From Saliphagus infecundisoli (GTDB taxonomy: Archaea; Halobacteriota; Halobacteria; Halobacteriales; Natrialbaceae): a stretch of DNA of 64,000 nt. Position numbers and translations under genes: made by a program. The first letter of the stretch is position 1; the number at the start of each line of letters is the position of its first letter. The stretch lies in assembly GCF_020177375.1 (NCBI RefSeq), contig NZ_JAIWHV010000007.1, forward strand, positions 96,209 to 160,208, read 5' to 3'. Below the pieces are notes generated by a model, which saw only the letters and a program-made list of their open reading frames with translations, ran no database searches and was not told where the DNA came from. Positions 42,464-52,265 of the stretch are shown here, one piece after another.

Positions 42464-42658
42464 ATGGCAAACGGAACGGTTGATTTCTTCAACGACACGG
42501 GCGGTTACGGTTTCATCGAGACTGACGACGCGGACGACGACGTGTTCTTCCACATGGAAGACGTTGGCGGTCCGGACCTCGAAGAGGGAACTGAGATCGA
42601 GTTCGACATCGAACAGGCCCCCAAAGGCCCTCGCGCGACGAACGTCGTCCGCGAGTAA
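42464..42658 (+). CDS. Cold-shock-domain protein
   Basis: The 64-residue single-domain protein shows both nucleic-acid-binding motifs of the CspA family: RNP1-like GYGFIET and RNP2-like DVFFHMEDV. It is more acidic than bacterial forms, as in haloarchaea generally. It probably acts as an RNA or single-strand DNA chaperone. A TATA-like GGTTATCC about 27-30 nt before the ATG suggests a leaderless transcript. It is short but unmistakable. It lies 80 bp after serA and opposite to serB. Confidence 0.93.
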   Translation: MANGTVDFFNDTGGYGFIETDDADDDVFFHMEDVGGPDLEEGTEIEFDIEQAPKGPRATNVVRE

Positions 42659-42814
42659 TTTCTCGTTCACTGTCGCGGAAGCGACACTGACCGACGACTT
42701 CACTTATTTGAGACGCTCGCGAGCCACTGGCTTTTAGGGCTCCCACCCGACTCACAGCTCCGACCAGCGACGTTCCATCCGGAGTCGCGTACGGGCCACG
42801 GAGGCCGCGACACC

Positions 42815-43489
42815 TCACTCCACAGCTACGAGCACGTCCTCCTCCGCGAGGACCTCCCGTAACTCCGCCATCGAGGAGACGACGACGTCGCAGGCGGGTT
42901 CGACGGCGGGCTTGGGCTCGAAGCCGACCGCGAGACCGGCGACCTCGAGCATCGGGAGGTCGTTTGCGCCGTCGCCGACCGCAACCGTCTCCTCCATCCC
43001 GACGCCCTCGGTTTCCGCGAGGTTCTCCAGAGCCGTGTCCTTCGTTCCCTCGACGAGCGGTCCCCCGACCTCGCCCGTGAGCTCGCCGTCGGCGGCCGGC
43101 AGTCGGTTCGCGATCACGTGATCGACCGTGACGCCCTCGTGCTCGAGAGCGGCTTCGACCCCGCGCTGGAACCCTCCGGTGAGGATCGCGGTCGTGACGC
43201 CAGCGGCGTTCAAGGCGGCGATCAGGTCGGCGCTTCCCGGCCGGAGCGCCACCCGGTCGAAGGCGGCCTCGGCGTCCGAAAGGGAGAGCCCCGAGAGCAG
43301 GCCCGCGCGCTCGCGGAGGCTCTCGGCGTAGCCGATCTCGTCGTTCATCGCGCGGGCGGTGATCGCGTCCATCTCCTCGGCGACCGGCTGTTCGCTGTCG
43401 GGGTTCAGTTCGTCGATCCGTTCGCCGAGCAGGACGGTCATCTCGGAGTCAGAAAGCGTGCCGTCGAAGTCGAACGCGACGAGGGTCAT
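42815..43489 (-). CDS. serB: Phosphoserine phosphatase
   Basis: SerB hydrolyses phosphoserine to serine, the last step of serine synthesis. The 224-residue HAD-superfamily enzyme shows motif I FDFDGTL (nucleophile D7, acid D9), motif II TGGF, a Lys in EGTKDTALENL and motif III VGDGANDLPML. The cap region carries ALRPGSADLIAALN. It faces serA, whose product feeds the same pathway, so both ends of serine synthesis lie within 3 kb. DFDGTL rather than DFDSTL is found in some members; substrate assignment is strong but not absolute. Confidence 0.9.
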   Translation of the reverse strand: MTLVAFDFDGTLSDSEMTVLLGERIDELNPDSEQPVAEEMDAITARAMNDEIGYAESLRERAGLLSGLSLSDAEAAFDRVALRPGSADLIAALNAAGVTTAILTGGFQRGVEAALEHEGVTVDHVIANRLPAADGELTGEVGGPLVEGTKDTALENLAETEGVGMEETVAVGDGANDLPMLEVAGLAVGFEPKPAVEPACDVVVSSMAELREVLAEEDVLVAVE

Positions 43490-43592
43490 GGCGGCGGTTC
43501 GTCCGGCGGGGTTGAAAAGAACCCGTTTCGGACGGAGCGTATACCGATCACGTCAAACGTACAGTAACTTTGATCAACCCTGACGAGAATCC

Positions 43593-43877
43593 ATGCGTAT
43601 GAATGGCGAGGGAGAGACCGCGACGGACGGCGGGACGACCGTCGTCGATCGGGACGAACTCGATGCCGTTGTCCGAAACGCGGTCAGAGGCGCGATGCTC
43701 GACGTCGCGGGAACCCTCTTCCTGCTGGTGCTCGCGCTCCTGTTTCTCGGGAGCGGGATGCGGGGCGTCTTCGTCTCGTCGTCGGGCGCCGGGATCGCGT
43801 TCTCGGGTGCCCTCCTCGCTTTCGGACTCCTCCTGGCCGGGATGGCCTTTGATCTCGTTCCCCCGTTCCGCGTTTGA
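43593..43877 (+). CDS. Small two-helix membrane protein
   Basis: The 94 residues start with an acidic cytoplasmic stretch (VVDRDELDAVVRNAVRGAML), then two hydrophobic segments (about 36-58 and 66-88) and a short tail. No family is recognised. The ATG is the first of two in frame (MRMNGEG); the second, 6 nt on, is also possible. It is convergent with thrC, 28 bp away. Confidence 0.55.
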   Translation: MRMNGEGETATDGGTTVVDRDELDAVVRNAVRGAMLDVAGTLFLLVLALLFLGSGMRGVFVSSSGAGIAFSGALLAFGLLLAGMAFDLVPPFRV

Positions 43878-43905
43878 TTCCGCGGTCAGCCCGCGGACTC
43901 TCTCT

Positions 43906-45168
43906 CTACCGATCGCCGACCAGATGGGAAAGCACGCCGTCGGTGTCCGCCGGAACCGGCTCGGGATCCGCTCCCGCGGCGGCTGCGGCGTCGGGATCCT
44001 TCAGCAGGTGGCCCGTCGTCAGGCAGGCGACGCGCTCGTCGTCGCCCACGACGCCCTGCCCGCGGAGTTTTCGCAGGCCCGCGAGGCTCGCGGCGGAGGC
44101 GGGTTCGACACCGACGCCCTCGCGCGCGAGGTCGCGCTGGGCATCCGTGATCTGCTCGTCGCTGACGGCGACGGCGGTCCCGCCGGTCTCGCGGATTCCG
44201 GGGAGGGCTTTCGGCGCGTTCACGGGGTTCCCGATCCGGATCGCCGTCGCGCGGGTCTCGACCGTCTCCCAGCGCTGCACCTCGTCTGCGCCCGCCTCGA
44301 TCGCTTCGACCATCGGCGCCGCGCCCTCGGCCTGGACGCCAGTGAGCTTGGGAACGTCCTCGCGGTCGATCGCGCCCGCCTGGAGCAGTTCCCGGAACGC
44401 CTTGTAGAGCGCCGCGGTGTTTCCCGCGTTGCCCACCGGGAGAACGATCCGGTCCGGGAAGGGGCCATAGTCGGCCTCGAAGGCCTCCATTATCTCGAGC
44501 CCGATCGTCTTCTGGCCCTCGAGCCGGAAGGGGTTCAGCGAGTTCAGCAGGTAGGCCTCTCCGCGCTCGGCGAGTTCCTTGACGACGTCGAGGCAGGCGT
44601 CGAAGTTGCCGTCCACTTCGAGGATGCGCGCGCCGTGGAGGGCGGCCTGGGCGACCTTCCCCGCGGCGACCTTCCCCGCGGGCAGCAAAACGAGCGTCTC
44701 CATCCCCGCCCGCGAGCCGTAGGCCGCGAGCGCGGCGCTCGTGTTCCCCGTCGAGGCACACGCGAGGCGTCCGACGCCGAGTTCCCGTGCCACCGCGACC
44801 CCGACGGTCATTCCGCGGTCCTTGAAGCTTCCCGTCGGATTCATCCCCTCGTGTTTGATTCGGAGGGTCTCGACTCCGACCTCGTCCTCGAGTCGCGGGA
44901 CTTCGTAGAGCGGCGTCGCGCCCTCTTGTGTGGTGACTCCCGACGAAAGCGGGAGGGCAGACTCGTAGCGCCAGACGCCGGTTCCCGAGAAGTCCGCGAA
45001 GGTGGGGAGGGAGGCGTATCGGACCTCGAGCAGACCGCCGCAGTCACAGGTGTAGCGCACGTCCGCGAACGGCGGATAGGAGTCGCCACAGGCGATGCAC
45101 TCGAGCCAGGCGCCGTCGGTCGCCTCGTCGGGCGGTGCCGGCCGTTCGGCCGAGAGGTCGAGAGCCAT
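43906..45168 (-). CDS. thrC: Threonine synthase
   Basis: ThrC converts O-phosphohomoserine to threonine using PLP. The 420-residue protein has an N-terminal zinc-ribbon-like segment (C24, C27, C41, C43) common in archaeal and plant-type forms. The PLP lysine is K116 in NPTGSFKDRGM, with the phosphate-binding ASTGNTSAALAAYGSRAG and VLPVGNAGNTAALYKAF. It belongs to the fold-type II group. An HTH regulator gene follows its start region on the same strand 40 bp upstream, so both may be transcribed together. Serine dehydratase-like enzymes share the fold, but the ribbon and motifs favour ThrC. Confidence 0.9.
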   Translation of the reverse strand: MALDLSAERPAPPDEATDGAWLECIACGDSYPPFADVRYTCDCGGLLEVRYASLPTFADFSGTGVWRYESALPLSSGVTTQEGATPLYEVPRLEDEVGVETLRIKHEGMNPTGSFKDRGMTVGVAVARELGVGRLACASTGNTSAALAAYGSRAGMETLVLLPAGKVAAGKVAQAALHGARILEVDGNFDACLDVVKELAERGEAYLLNSLNPFRLEGQKTIGLEIMEAFEADYGPFPDRIVLPVGNAGNTAALYKAFRELLQAGAIDREDVPKLTGVQAEGAAPMVEAIEAGADEVQRWETVETRATAIRIGNPVNAPKALPGIRETGGTAVAVSDEQITDAQRDLAREGVGVEPASAASLAGLRKLRGQGVVGDDERVACLTTGHLLKDPDAAAAAGADPEPVPADTDGVLSHLVGDR

Positions 45169-45208
45169 TGTCCGGCGGGAGGGAGCCAGGAGGGAAAAAG
45201 GGGTCGGG

Positions 45209-45592
45209 TCAGGGACGGTCGCCGTCGAAGCCGTTGATGACGCCGTGGACCGACTCGGTCCACGTCTCGAGGGCGTCGTGGAGCATCGCCTTTGCCTCGG
45301 GGAGCGCGATCGCCGTGTACTGGTAGACGTAGCCGCCGCCGTCGAGGAGCCGGCGGTCCCGACGGACGAGCCCGCGTTCGGTGAGCGTCGAAAGCGACCG
45401 GTTGACCGTGCTCCGGTCGCGTTCGAGGGCGGCCGAAAGCTCCTCGACGGTGCTCCCCGGCCGGTCCAGCAGGGCGAAGTAGGTCCGGGTCTCGTGGTCC
45501 TCGATCCCGAAGACGCAGCTCATCACGGTCCGGAAGTCGGGATCGGAGCGCTCGATCAGTTCGTCTAAGCGGTGGCGTGGCCCCTCGTCCAT
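45209..45592 (-). CDS. Winged-helix transcriptional regulator (TrmB/MarR-like)
   Basis: The 127-residue protein has a winged helix-turn-helix at about 40-95: TYFALLDRPGSTVEELSAAL, ERDRSTVNRSLSTLTERGLV, then a wing with GGGYVYQYTAI. The C-terminal helix (AKAMLHDALETWTESVHGVI) probably dimerises. It is of the small regulator type common in haloarchaea; no effector domain is present. The ATG giving MDEGPRHRL is used because residues before it are basic and low-complexity. It lies 40 bp upstream of thrC on the same strand, so it may control it. Confidence 0.75.
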   Translation of the reverse strand: MDEGPRHRLDELIERSDPDFRTVMSCVFGIEDHETRTYFALLDRPGSTVEELSAALERDRSTVNRSLSTLTERGLVRRDRRLLDGGGYVYQYTAIALPEAKAMLHDALETWTESVHGVINGFDGDRP

Positions 45593-45635
45593 ACCTGCCG
45601 TAGCACGCGGGGGGCGAAAAAACGCCCGCAGGGAG

Positions 45636-45926
45636 TCACCCGCGGCTCTCGTCTCTCCTGTCGTCGCCGGTGTCCGCATTCGGATCCTCGTCCTCGCGTC
45701 CGTACCCGTTGTTCCGGATGCAGGTGCGCATCTCTGATTCGGTCTCGTGGCGGTGCAGTCGCGTCGGCGTGTCACAGTAGTAGATCGCCCCGTCGTGGCG
45801 CAACGTCACCTCGTGGTCCTCGCCGAGCATGGTCGTCGTCACGACGACGCGGCGCCCGTCGTGGATGGCGTCGATGATCGCGTCGGCTGCGAGCTCGCCG
45901 GGCGTTACGTACAGCGGTCCCGCCAT
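45636..45926 (-). CDS. Hypothetical protein, 96 residues
   Basis: The product is soluble, begins with a compact fold (PGELAADAIIDAIHDGRRVVV then TTTMLGEDHEVTLRHDG) and has two Cys (YYCDTPTRLH and RTCIRNNGY). The C-terminal 20 residues are acidic and probably disordered. The conserved look suggests a haloarchaeal family of unknown role. The ATG at MAGPLYV is preferred to one 9 codons upstream because it begins the folded part. It lies 43 bp upstream of the regulator gene, same strand. Confidence 0.6.
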   Translation of the reverse strand: MAGPLYVTPGELAADAIIDAIHDGRRVVVTTTMLGEDHEVTLRHDGAIYYCDTPTRLHRHETESEMRTCIRNNGYGREDEDPNADTGDDRRDESRG

Positions 45927-46050
45927 CTGTTCGCCTTGCGTTCCCCGTCGCAATCAGTCTTTTCGCCCTGCCAGTCGCGTCGCCGGCCGGCCGTATCGGA
46001 GATGAGCGAACAGTGAATCCTCCGCCGGCGGATATGGTTGCTTTTCCGTC

Positions 46051-46380
46051 CTAGAAGTCGTTGTCGTTCGGTACGTCCGAAAACAGCACCCAGGGGCTGG
46101 ATTCGTCCGTGAGTACGGCCGTGCCGGGCGCCCCGATCCGGAAGACGACCACGATGTAACACACCTGCACCAGACCGAAGACCGCAAAGGAAACGAGTTC
46201 GTTCCCGCCGGTCAGGGGCCGGATCACTGCCGTATCGAACACGCCCATCGCGCGAAAGAGGACGTACCATCCTCCGACGAATAACGCAATGTAGCCGAGG
46301 ACGTAGGCGAGTATCGCGGCGGCGATCAGCCCGTATCGGAAGGCCGTGCTGGCGTACGAGAACGCCGCATCCACACCCAT
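46051..46380 (-). CDS. Hypothetical membrane protein, 109 residues
   Basis: Two or three hydrophobic segments are present (about 18-42 AAAILAYVLGYIALFVGGW and 62-82 FAVFGLVQVCYIVVVF), with an acidic end (DVPNDNDF). No family is recognised. A GGTGATC sequence about 8 nt before the ATG resembles a ribosome binding site, and a TATA-like TATATTTAC lies about 34 nt upstream. That implies a short leader, unlike most genes here. A longer start 21 codons upstream is rejected because it precedes both signals. Confidence 0.55.
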   Translation of the reverse strand: MGVDAAFSYASTAFRYGLIAAAILAYVLGYIALFVGGWYVLFRAMGVFDTAVIRPLTGGNELVSFAVFGLVQVCYIVVVFRIGAPGTAVLTDESSPWVLFSDVPNDNDF

Positions 46381-46620
46381 ATATCGATCACCTACCTGGA
46401 CGATAGTAAATATACTGTCGCGACTGAGGATGCTAGCCGACACGGGCGTTCACCTACGTGGCACGCCCTCGCCCAGTCAGACTACTCTAGCGATCCGATC
46501 CAGAGCCGTCTATCACGCGGTGTTCAGCCGGCACGCGATGTATGATGAAGGCTTCCCTCCCGTGTGCGTGCGATGCCAGACCGGGATACCAATACACACA
46601 CCCACGACCCATGGAACCGT

Positions 46621-47083
46621 ATGGCATCGGAAACCGCCACTCCGACCGACGACCGAACCGCAACCGCCCTCGAGCCCTGGCAGGCCGGTACGATCGCGGG
46701 AATCGCCGGCGCCGTCACGATGGGTGCGCTGATGACGATGCAGATGCCGGGCGTCGTCGAGAACGCGATCCCGGCGCTGTACGGGCTCGCGGGCGGCGCC
46801 GCTGGTCGCGATTCACGTCGCCCACGGCGCCGTCCTGGGGGTCGTCTTCGCCGCCGTCCTGGTCGCGTCGGGCCGCTCGCCCTCGCTTCCGGCCGCCGCG
46901 GGCGCGGGGCTCGTCTACGGCGTCGTCGTTTGGGTCCTGCTGGCGGCCCTGGTCATGCCGGTCTGGCTCTCGACGGTCGGCTTTCCCATGGCTCCGCCGG
47001 TCCCCAACTTCGATCCGACGAGTCTCGTCGGCCACGCCGTCTACGGGCTCGTCCTCGGAATCGGTTACGCCGTCCTCGAGTAG
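46621..47083 (+). pseudogene. Frameshifted membrane-protein gene
   Basis: The first 60 codons from MASETATPTDD encode a hydrophobic-rich start (AGTIAGIAGAVTMGALM). Near 46800 the frame shifts by one base: the other frame continues with LVAIHVAHGAVLGVVFAAVLV and runs to a stop, giving three to four further membrane segments (GLVYGVVVWVLLAALVMP, HAVYGLVLGIGYAVLE). The join lies in a GC-rich repeat (GGCGGCGCCGCTGG), consistent with one inserted base. The gene is either broken, mis-sequenced or programmed to shift. The total size would be about 153 residues. Its stop is 2 bp from the convergent argF stop. Confidence 0.7.
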
Positions 47084-47084
47084 G

Positions 47085-47986
<902 letters not shown>

Positions 47987-47990
<4 letters not shown>

Positions 47991-49093
47991 GAGTCGCCCA
48001 CCACCGTGTTGGCGACGCGGGTCAGGACCGCGACCGAACGGTCGAACTCGGAAAGCGAGAGGCGCTCGTCGGGCGCGTGGTCCAGTTCGGAGTTGCCGGG
48101 TCCGTAAGTGACCATCGGGCAGTCCCAGTCTGCGGCATAGAGGTTCATGTCGCTCGTCCCGGTCTTCCGCAGGAGGCGTGGATCGCCCGCCTCGGCCCGG
48201 ATCGCGACCCGGAACGCGCGGGCGACCTCGGTCCGGGGACTCTCCATCACCGGCGGGATCGGCTCGGCCCAGGTGACGGTGCCGATCTCGAGGCCGGCCT
48301 CGGCGGTCTCTCTGACGCTCTCGGCGTCCAAAGAGGGCGGGATCCGCAACTGGACCTCGAGGGTCGCCTCGACCGAGAGACCGTCCGCGCTGATCCCGCC
48401 GTCGATGTCCACCGGTTTGGCGGTCACGCCCTCGAAGACGGGCGTGTACTCGTCGGTCTCGAAGGCGTCCTCGACCCCGTTCCACCAGCCGGTCGCGTGC
48501 TGGATCGCGTTCGGTTCGGGCCGTGAGGTGTGGCCCGACTCGCTGGTCGCGACGTAGGTTCCCGCGAGAAAGCCCCGGTAGCCGAGCGTGATTCCCGTGG
48601 TCCCGCTGGGCTCGCCGTTGACGACCGCTCCGGGTTCCGCTCGGTCCGCGACGAGATGACGCGCACCCCGCGAGTCGGTCTCCTCGCCGACGACGCCGAC
48701 GAAGGAGACGCCGGTCCGGGCGGCGGCGACGGCCATCGCCGCCAGCGGACCCGTCGCATCGACGCTGCCCCGACCCCACAGCACGTCCTCTCCTTCCTCG
48801 TCGGCGACCCCCACCTCGACGTCCTCCCCGGAGGCAGGACGGACCTCGACGGGGATCTCGCCGGGAACGGTGTCGATGTGGGAGGTGAGCAGGACGGAAT
48901 CGTCCGCGGGAGCGCGGACGTTGCCGACCTCGTCGATCCGGGCCTCCCGTCCGTTGGCCGCGAAGAACTCGACGAGGCGCTGGGCCGCATCGCTTTCCTC
49001 GCCGGAGGGCGAGGGGAGCGAGACGAGATCGACCAGCAGCTCGCGGGCGTCCTCGGACGAAATCTCGGCAGTGTCGTCCATCGCCGCGGTCAT
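47987..49093 (-). CDS. argE: [ArgW]-ornithine (LysW-type) hydrolase
   Basis: This M20-type metallopeptidase releases ornithine from its carrier protein, the step done by LysK/ArgE-type enzymes in the LysW pathway. The metal ligands are visible: His in LTSHIDTVPG, Asp in GRGSVDATGP, the Glu pair in GEETDSRGAR, and a later region (GTSDMNLYA). The 368-residue size fits. The start overlaps the argD stop (ATGA) and the end overlaps the argF start, so the three are tightly coupled. The [LysW]-lysine hydrolase name LysK fits as well; the setting in an arginine operon decides for ornithine. Confidence 0.88.
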
Positions 49094-50235
49094 GACTCGA
49101 CCTCCCCGAGCACGCCGGCCATCGCCTCGACGAGCTGATCGGCATGGGGCTCCTCGATCACGAGCGGCGGGAGGAGCCGGAGCACCGTCCGGCCCGCCGG
49201 AAGTGCGAGAACCTGCTGATTCATCGCGAGATCGCGGGCGACGCGGTTCGCGCCGCGTTTGACCTCGATCCCGACGAGCAGGCCCTCGCCGCGGACCTCC
49301 CGCACGGAGTCGCCCAGTCGGGACTCGAGTTCGTCGGCGAGATAGTCCCCGATACGGGCGGCGTGGGCGGGCCACTCCTCGGAGACGATCGTCGAGACGG
49401 TCGCCGCGACGGCCGCGGAGACGACGGGCCCGCCGCTGAACGTCGCGTTGTGGGAGGCCGCGCCGTCGGCGACCCACTCGCTGACCGCGAGCGCGCCGAC
49501 CGGCAACCCGTTGCCGAGCCCTTTCGCCGTCGTGAGGATATCGGGCGTGACGCCCCCACCTTCGCAGGCCCACATCGAGCCGGTGCGGCCCATTCCGGTC
49601 TGGACCTCGTCGAAGACCAGCGCCGCACCGGCCTCCTCGGTGAGTTCGCGGGCGATCTCGAGATACCCCTCCGGAGGAACGTTGATCCCGCCCTCGCCCT
49701 GGATCGGCTCGAGGATCACCGCGGCCGTCTCGTCGTCGACGGCGCCCGCGAGTTCCTCGCCGTCGCCGTAGGGGACGAACTCGACGTCGCCGGCCAGGGG
49801 CTCGTACGGCTCCTTGTAACTGTCCTTCCAGGTCGCCGCGAGCGCCCCCATCGTCCGTCCGTGAAAGGAGCGGGTCGCGGCGACGATCCTCGAGTTCCCC
49901 GTGGCGGAGCGCGCGAACTTCAGGGCCGCCTCGTTGGCTTCCGTCCCCGAGTTACAGAACCAGGCGCTCTCGAGGCCGTCGGGTGCGGCCGCGACGAGGG
50001 CGGCGTAGGCGTCCTCGCGAGCCTGGACGGGGTAGGAGGAATCGACGAACGTCAGCTCGCCGATCTGTTCCTGGACCGCTTCGACGACCGCGGGATGGGA
50101 GTGGCCCAGCGGCGTGCAGGCGTAGCTCGCGCCGGCATCGAGGTACTCGGTCCCGTCGGGCGTGTAGAGGTACGGACCCTCGCCGCGCTCTACGGGGATG
50201 GGTTTCCCGCCGGAGACGAAGTCGAGGTCGCTCAC
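49090..50235 (-). CDS. argD: [ArgW]-glutamate-semialdehyde (LysJ-type) aminotransferase
   Basis: A class-III PLP aminotransferase of 381 residues that turns the carrier-bound glutamate semialdehyde into ornithine. The catalytic Lys is in ILTTAKGLGNGLPVGAL, FCNSGTEANEAALKFAR is the PLP-phosphate site, and GDVEFVPYGDGEEL and ILEPIQGEGGI are typical flanks. A 4-bp overlap at each end couples it to argB and argE. The same enzyme could also work in lysine synthesis in organisms that use it, but the neighbours indicate arginine. Confidence 0.92.
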   Translation of the reverse strand: MSDLDFVSGGKPIPVERGEGPYLYTPDGTEYLDAGASYACTPLGHSHPAVVEAVQEQIGELTFVDSSYPVQAREDAYAALVAAAPDGLESAWFCNSGTEANEAALKFARSATGNSRIVAATRSFHGRTMGALAATWKDSYKEPYEPLAGDVEFVPYGDGEELAGAVDDETAAVILEPIQGEGGINVPPEGYLEIARELTEEAGAALVFDEVQTGMGRTGSMWACEGGGVTPDILTTAKGLGNGLPVGALAVSEWVADGAASHNATFSGGPVVSAAVAATVSTIVSEEWPAHAARIGDYLADELESRLGDSVREVRGEGLLVGIEVKRGANRVARDLAMNQQVLALPAGRTVLRLLPPLVIEEPHADQLVEAMAGVLGEVES

Positions 50236-51098
50236 TGGGCCACCTCCTCGCCGTCCGTCTCGTCGTCGGCGAGCGCACCCGGTTCGAGAGTCGTCCCCTC
50301 GCCCGCGAGCGCGGCCGTGATCGGCTCGTCGGCATTCGCACTCGCGACGATGACGGAGGTCGCACCGCCCTCTAACGCCTCCCGGGCGGCCATCACCTTC
50401 TTCGTCATGAACCCCTCGGCGGCCGCCTCGACGGCCGCGAACTCCTCGGGGGTCGAGGCGGAGTCGATCCGCGTCGCCTCGTCGTCGGGATCCTCGTAGA
50501 TCCCCGAGACGTCGGTGAGCACGACGAGATCCGCACCGAGCGCCCCGGCGATGGCGGCCGCGGCGCGGTCGGCGTCGGCGTTGACCGCCGTGTAGCCGCC
50601 CGACTTTTCTCTCCCCAGCATCGGGACCGAGACGACCGGGGTGTAGCCGTCCGCGAGGAGGGTCTCGAGCAGATCGGAATTGACGGACTCGATCTTTCCC
50701 GAGTGATCGCCGCGCTTGATCTTCTTCTTGCCGTCCTCCTTCACTCGAACCGCGGACTTGCGTTTGCCTTCCAACAGCTTGCCGTCCGCCCCCGAGAGCC
50801 CGACCGCATCGACGCCTTCGTTCTGCAAACTCTCGACGAGGTCGGTGTTCAGCTTCCCCGGCATGACCATCTTGAAGACGTCCATCGTCTCCTCGTCGGT
50901 AAAGCGCCCGACGACCCCGCCGGGGGTCTCGACGTAGGTCGGCTCCTGGCCGAGCTCCTCCAGAGTTTCGTCGACGGCGGTCGAGCCGCCATGGGTGAGG
51001 ACGACCTCTCGGCCCTCCTCGACCAAGGAGGCGACGTCCGCGAGCGCGCCCGCGGGATCGACGGCGCGTGCGCCGCCGATCTTTACTACGACAGTCAC
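50232..51098 (-). CDS. argB: [ArgW]-glutamate (LysZ-type) kinase
   Basis: An amino-acid kinase of about 288 residues that phosphorylates the carrier-bound glutamate. Features are the N-terminal KIGGARAVDPAG, LTHGGSTAVDETLEELG, GLSGADGKLLEGKRKS in the middle and NADADRAAAAIAGALGA near the end. The GTG at 51098 (MTVVVKIGG) is chosen because family members start close to the KIGG motif; a GTG three codons upstream would add MAR. The stop overlaps argD. It lies 84 bp after the argC stop, the widest gap in the latter part of the operon. Confidence 0.92.
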   Translation of the reverse strand: MTVVVKIGGARAVDPAGALADVASLVEEGREVVLTHGGSTAVDETLEELGQEPTYVETPGGVVGRFTDEETMDVFKMVMPGKLNTDLVESLQNEGVDAVGLSGADGKLLEGKRKSAVRVKEDGKKKIKRGDHSGKIESVNSDLLETLLADGYTPVVSVPMLGREKSGGYTAVNADADRAAAAIAGALGADLVVLTDVSGIYEDPDDEATRIDSASTPEEFAAVEAAAEGFMTKKVMAAREALEGGATSVIVASANADEPITAALAGEGTTLEPGALADDETDGEEVAQ

Positions 51099-51182
51099 GC
51101 GAGCCACCTCCGGTGGCGAGTGTGACTAGACAAGTCGCAGCCCGCGCAGTACCGCGAGCAGGAACGTCTTGGCGTAGTCATC

Positions 51183-52265
51183 TCAGGGCGCCCCCACGGG
51201 GTGAAGTCCCGCGAACTCGAGGCCCGCGGTCTCCTCGAATCCGAGCGCGACGTTGGCGGCGTGGACCGCCTGGCCCGCGGAGCCCTTCATCATGTTGTCG
51301 ATCGCGGAGAAGACGACGACTCTCTTGTTGGCTGGATCGAGTTCGAAGCCGACCTCGGCCATGTTGGTCCCCGCCACCGATTTGGGCTCGGGGTAACGAT
51401 AGACGCCGGAGCCGCCGGCGGCCATCCGGACGAACGGCTCGTCCTCGTAGCAGTCTCTGTACGCAGACCAGAGGTCACCTTTCGAGACCGGCCCCGAGGG
51501 AAAGACGTGGTTCGTCGCGCTCGCGCCCCGGATCATATCAACTGCGTGGCACGTAAACGCCACCGAGGTGCCGAGGAACTGCTCGATCTCGGCCTCGTGG
51601 CGGTGGCCCGTCGGCGCGTACGGCCGGACGACGCCCGACCGTTCGGGATGCGAGGAGGCGTCGCCGCCTCCCGCACCGCCCTCCGAGGAGCCGACTTTCA
51701 CGTCGACGACGATCTGCTCTCCTCCCTCGAGGATCCCGTGTTCGAAGAGAGGGTACAATCCGAGAATCGTCGCGGTGGCGTTACAGCCGCCGCCGGCGAT
51801 CAGCTCCGCACCCGGAAGGTTCTCTCGGTTGATCTCGGGGAGGGCGTACTCGGCCCGCTCGAGGTACTCGGGCGCGTCGTGGCCGTCGTACCACTCGTCG
51901 TACTGTGCCTCGCTCTCCAGACGGAAGTCCGCCGAGAGATCGACCACAGTATCCGCGACCTCGAAGAACTCGTCGATCTTCCCCATCGAGACGCCGTGGG
52001 GCGTCGCGGCGAAGAGGACGTCGACGCCCTTCAGGTCGTCGGGCTCGGTAAAGCGCAGGTCGGTGCCCCGAAGCGGCGGATGGACCGAGCCGACACTCTT
52101 GCCGGCTTTCGACCGGCTCGTGACCTCGCTGACCTCGAAATTGGGGTGTCCGGCGAGCAGCCTAAGGAGTTCCCCCCCGGTGAAGCCGCTCCCACCGATC
52201 ACGCTCGCGGTGACCGTCTCCCCGCTCTCCGCTTCTTCCTCCCGCGTTCCCGCACCCGTCGCCAT
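51183..52265 (-). CDS. argC: [ArgW]-glutamyl-phosphate (LysY-type) reductase
   Basis: The reductase makes the semialdehyde on the carrier protein using NADPH. The 360-residue protein has the Rossmann entry SVIGGSGFTGGELLRLL, the conserved HPPLRGTDLRF, and the active-site Cys in GGGCNATATILGLYPL. EHGILEGGEQIVVDVKVGSS is a family loop. The N-terminal 16 residues (to TASV) are a haloarchaeal extension. The ATG overlaps the argX stop (ATGA), consistent with tight coupling. Confidence 0.93.
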   Translation of the reverse strand: MATGAGTREEEAESGETVTASVIGGSGFTGGELLRLLAGHPNFEVSEVTSRSKAGKSVGSVHPPLRGTDLRFTEPDDLKGVDVLFAATPHGVSMGKIDEFFEVADTVVDLSADFRLESEAQYDEWYDGHDAPEYLERAEYALPEINRENLPGAELIAGGGCNATATILGLYPLFEHGILEGGEQIVVDVKVGSSEGGAGGGDASSHPERSGVVRPYAPTGHRHEAEIEQFLGTSVAFTCHAVDMIRGASATNHVFPSGPVSKGDLWSAYRDCYEDEPFVRMAAGGSGVYRYPEPKSVAGTNMAEVGFELDPANKRVVVFSAIDNMMKGSAGQAVHAANVALGFEETAGLEFAGLHPVGAP

